A program made the position numbers and the translations under genes. A stretch of DNA of 64,000 nt from Gari tellinella. Taxonomy: Eukaryota; Mollusca; Bivalvia; Cardiida; Psammobiidae. Positions 63,945-64,000 of the stretch are shown here, piece after piece. The notes under the pieces were generated by a model that worked only from the letters and a program-made list of their open reading frames with translations, was not told the origin of the DNA and did no database searches. Where the stretch lies: contig OV277864.1 of the NCBI GenBank assembly GCA_922989275.2, positions 19,169,550 to 19,233,549 on the forward strand, written 5' to 3'. The stretch's first letter is position 1; each line of letters starts with the position of its first letter.

Positions 63945-64000
63945 GGAACACGTCTACACATTTAATGACTCACTCCATGTTGATCCATTTACTTCAAGCA

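Overview
The window looks like animal nuclear DNA, AT-rich and crowded with transposons. It holds no operons, no dense coding and no ribosome-binding sites. A bivalve mollusc or a close relative is my best guess. That rests on the general look of the repeats and on a GnRH/AKH-type receptor exon, and it is an inference. The only host coding sequence I can defend is one 205-bp exon of a rhodopsin-class GPCR (22710-22914, minus strand) with a good acceptor and donor. No other exon of that receptor is recognisable, so most or all of the window may be the two introns flanking it.

Nearly everything else is mobile DNA. Family names used here are mine. MITE-A has CAGTGGAGAA ends, a TA target duplication and a length of about 246 bp; about 52 copies or fragments cover roughly 12 kb. 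MITE-B (CCCTTTC or CCTCTTC ends), MITE-C (CCCATTGTGCC ends), MITE-D (CTCTTTCCTCC ends) and MITE-F (CCCTTTACC ends) all sit in TTAA targets, as piggyBac-type elements do. MITE-E (CAGCGCTCCCTCTC ends), MITE-G (CAGTAGAACCTCTCT ends) and MITE-H (CAGTCGAACTTCGATATC ends) sit in TA targets, as Tc1/mariner-type elements do. Larger elements are J (TTACCT ends, 20270-21165 and 24949-25986), K (long inverted repeats, 16164-17440), L (12.7-13.2 kb), M (GGGGCCCG ends, 55328-55570) and N (GGCCCCGAGG ends, 5429-5670). I found no intact transposase, so all appear non-autonomous.

Retroelements: a decayed non-LTR retrotransposon at 26.7-29.5 kb has reverse transcriptase motifs spread over several frames. A 3' fragment of a second retroelement lies at 32442-33585 (+), and a further copy of its 3' end lies at 50942-51409 (-). 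There is also a SINE-like unit at 30.8-31.0 kb and several degenerate tRNA-like heads.

The most interesting structure is modular. Families with unrelated ends and different target preferences carry the same kind of central hairpin. MITE-A, B, C, D and E share a class I hairpin (CAAACAGT, four variable bases, GA..CTGATCAGA, then its complement). MITE-F and MITE-G share a class II hairpin (CTTAAAGCA, TGAAAGT, AAAGCAGAA). Each hairpin class occurs in both a TTAA-target family and a TA-target family. Several insertions are nested cleanly enough to read the empty site: F in A at 2241-2467, D in G at 23043-23293, A in E at 17782-18031, and J in C at 24949-25986.

Layout: 0-12.6 kb mostly MITE-A with B, F, G and N; 12.6-18 kb elements L, E and K; 18-26 kb elements J, C, D, G and the receptor exon; 26-33.6 kb retroelements; 33.6-64 kb dense MITE-A with E, F, G, H, M and tandem or nested rearrangements, especially at 48.2-49.2 kb.
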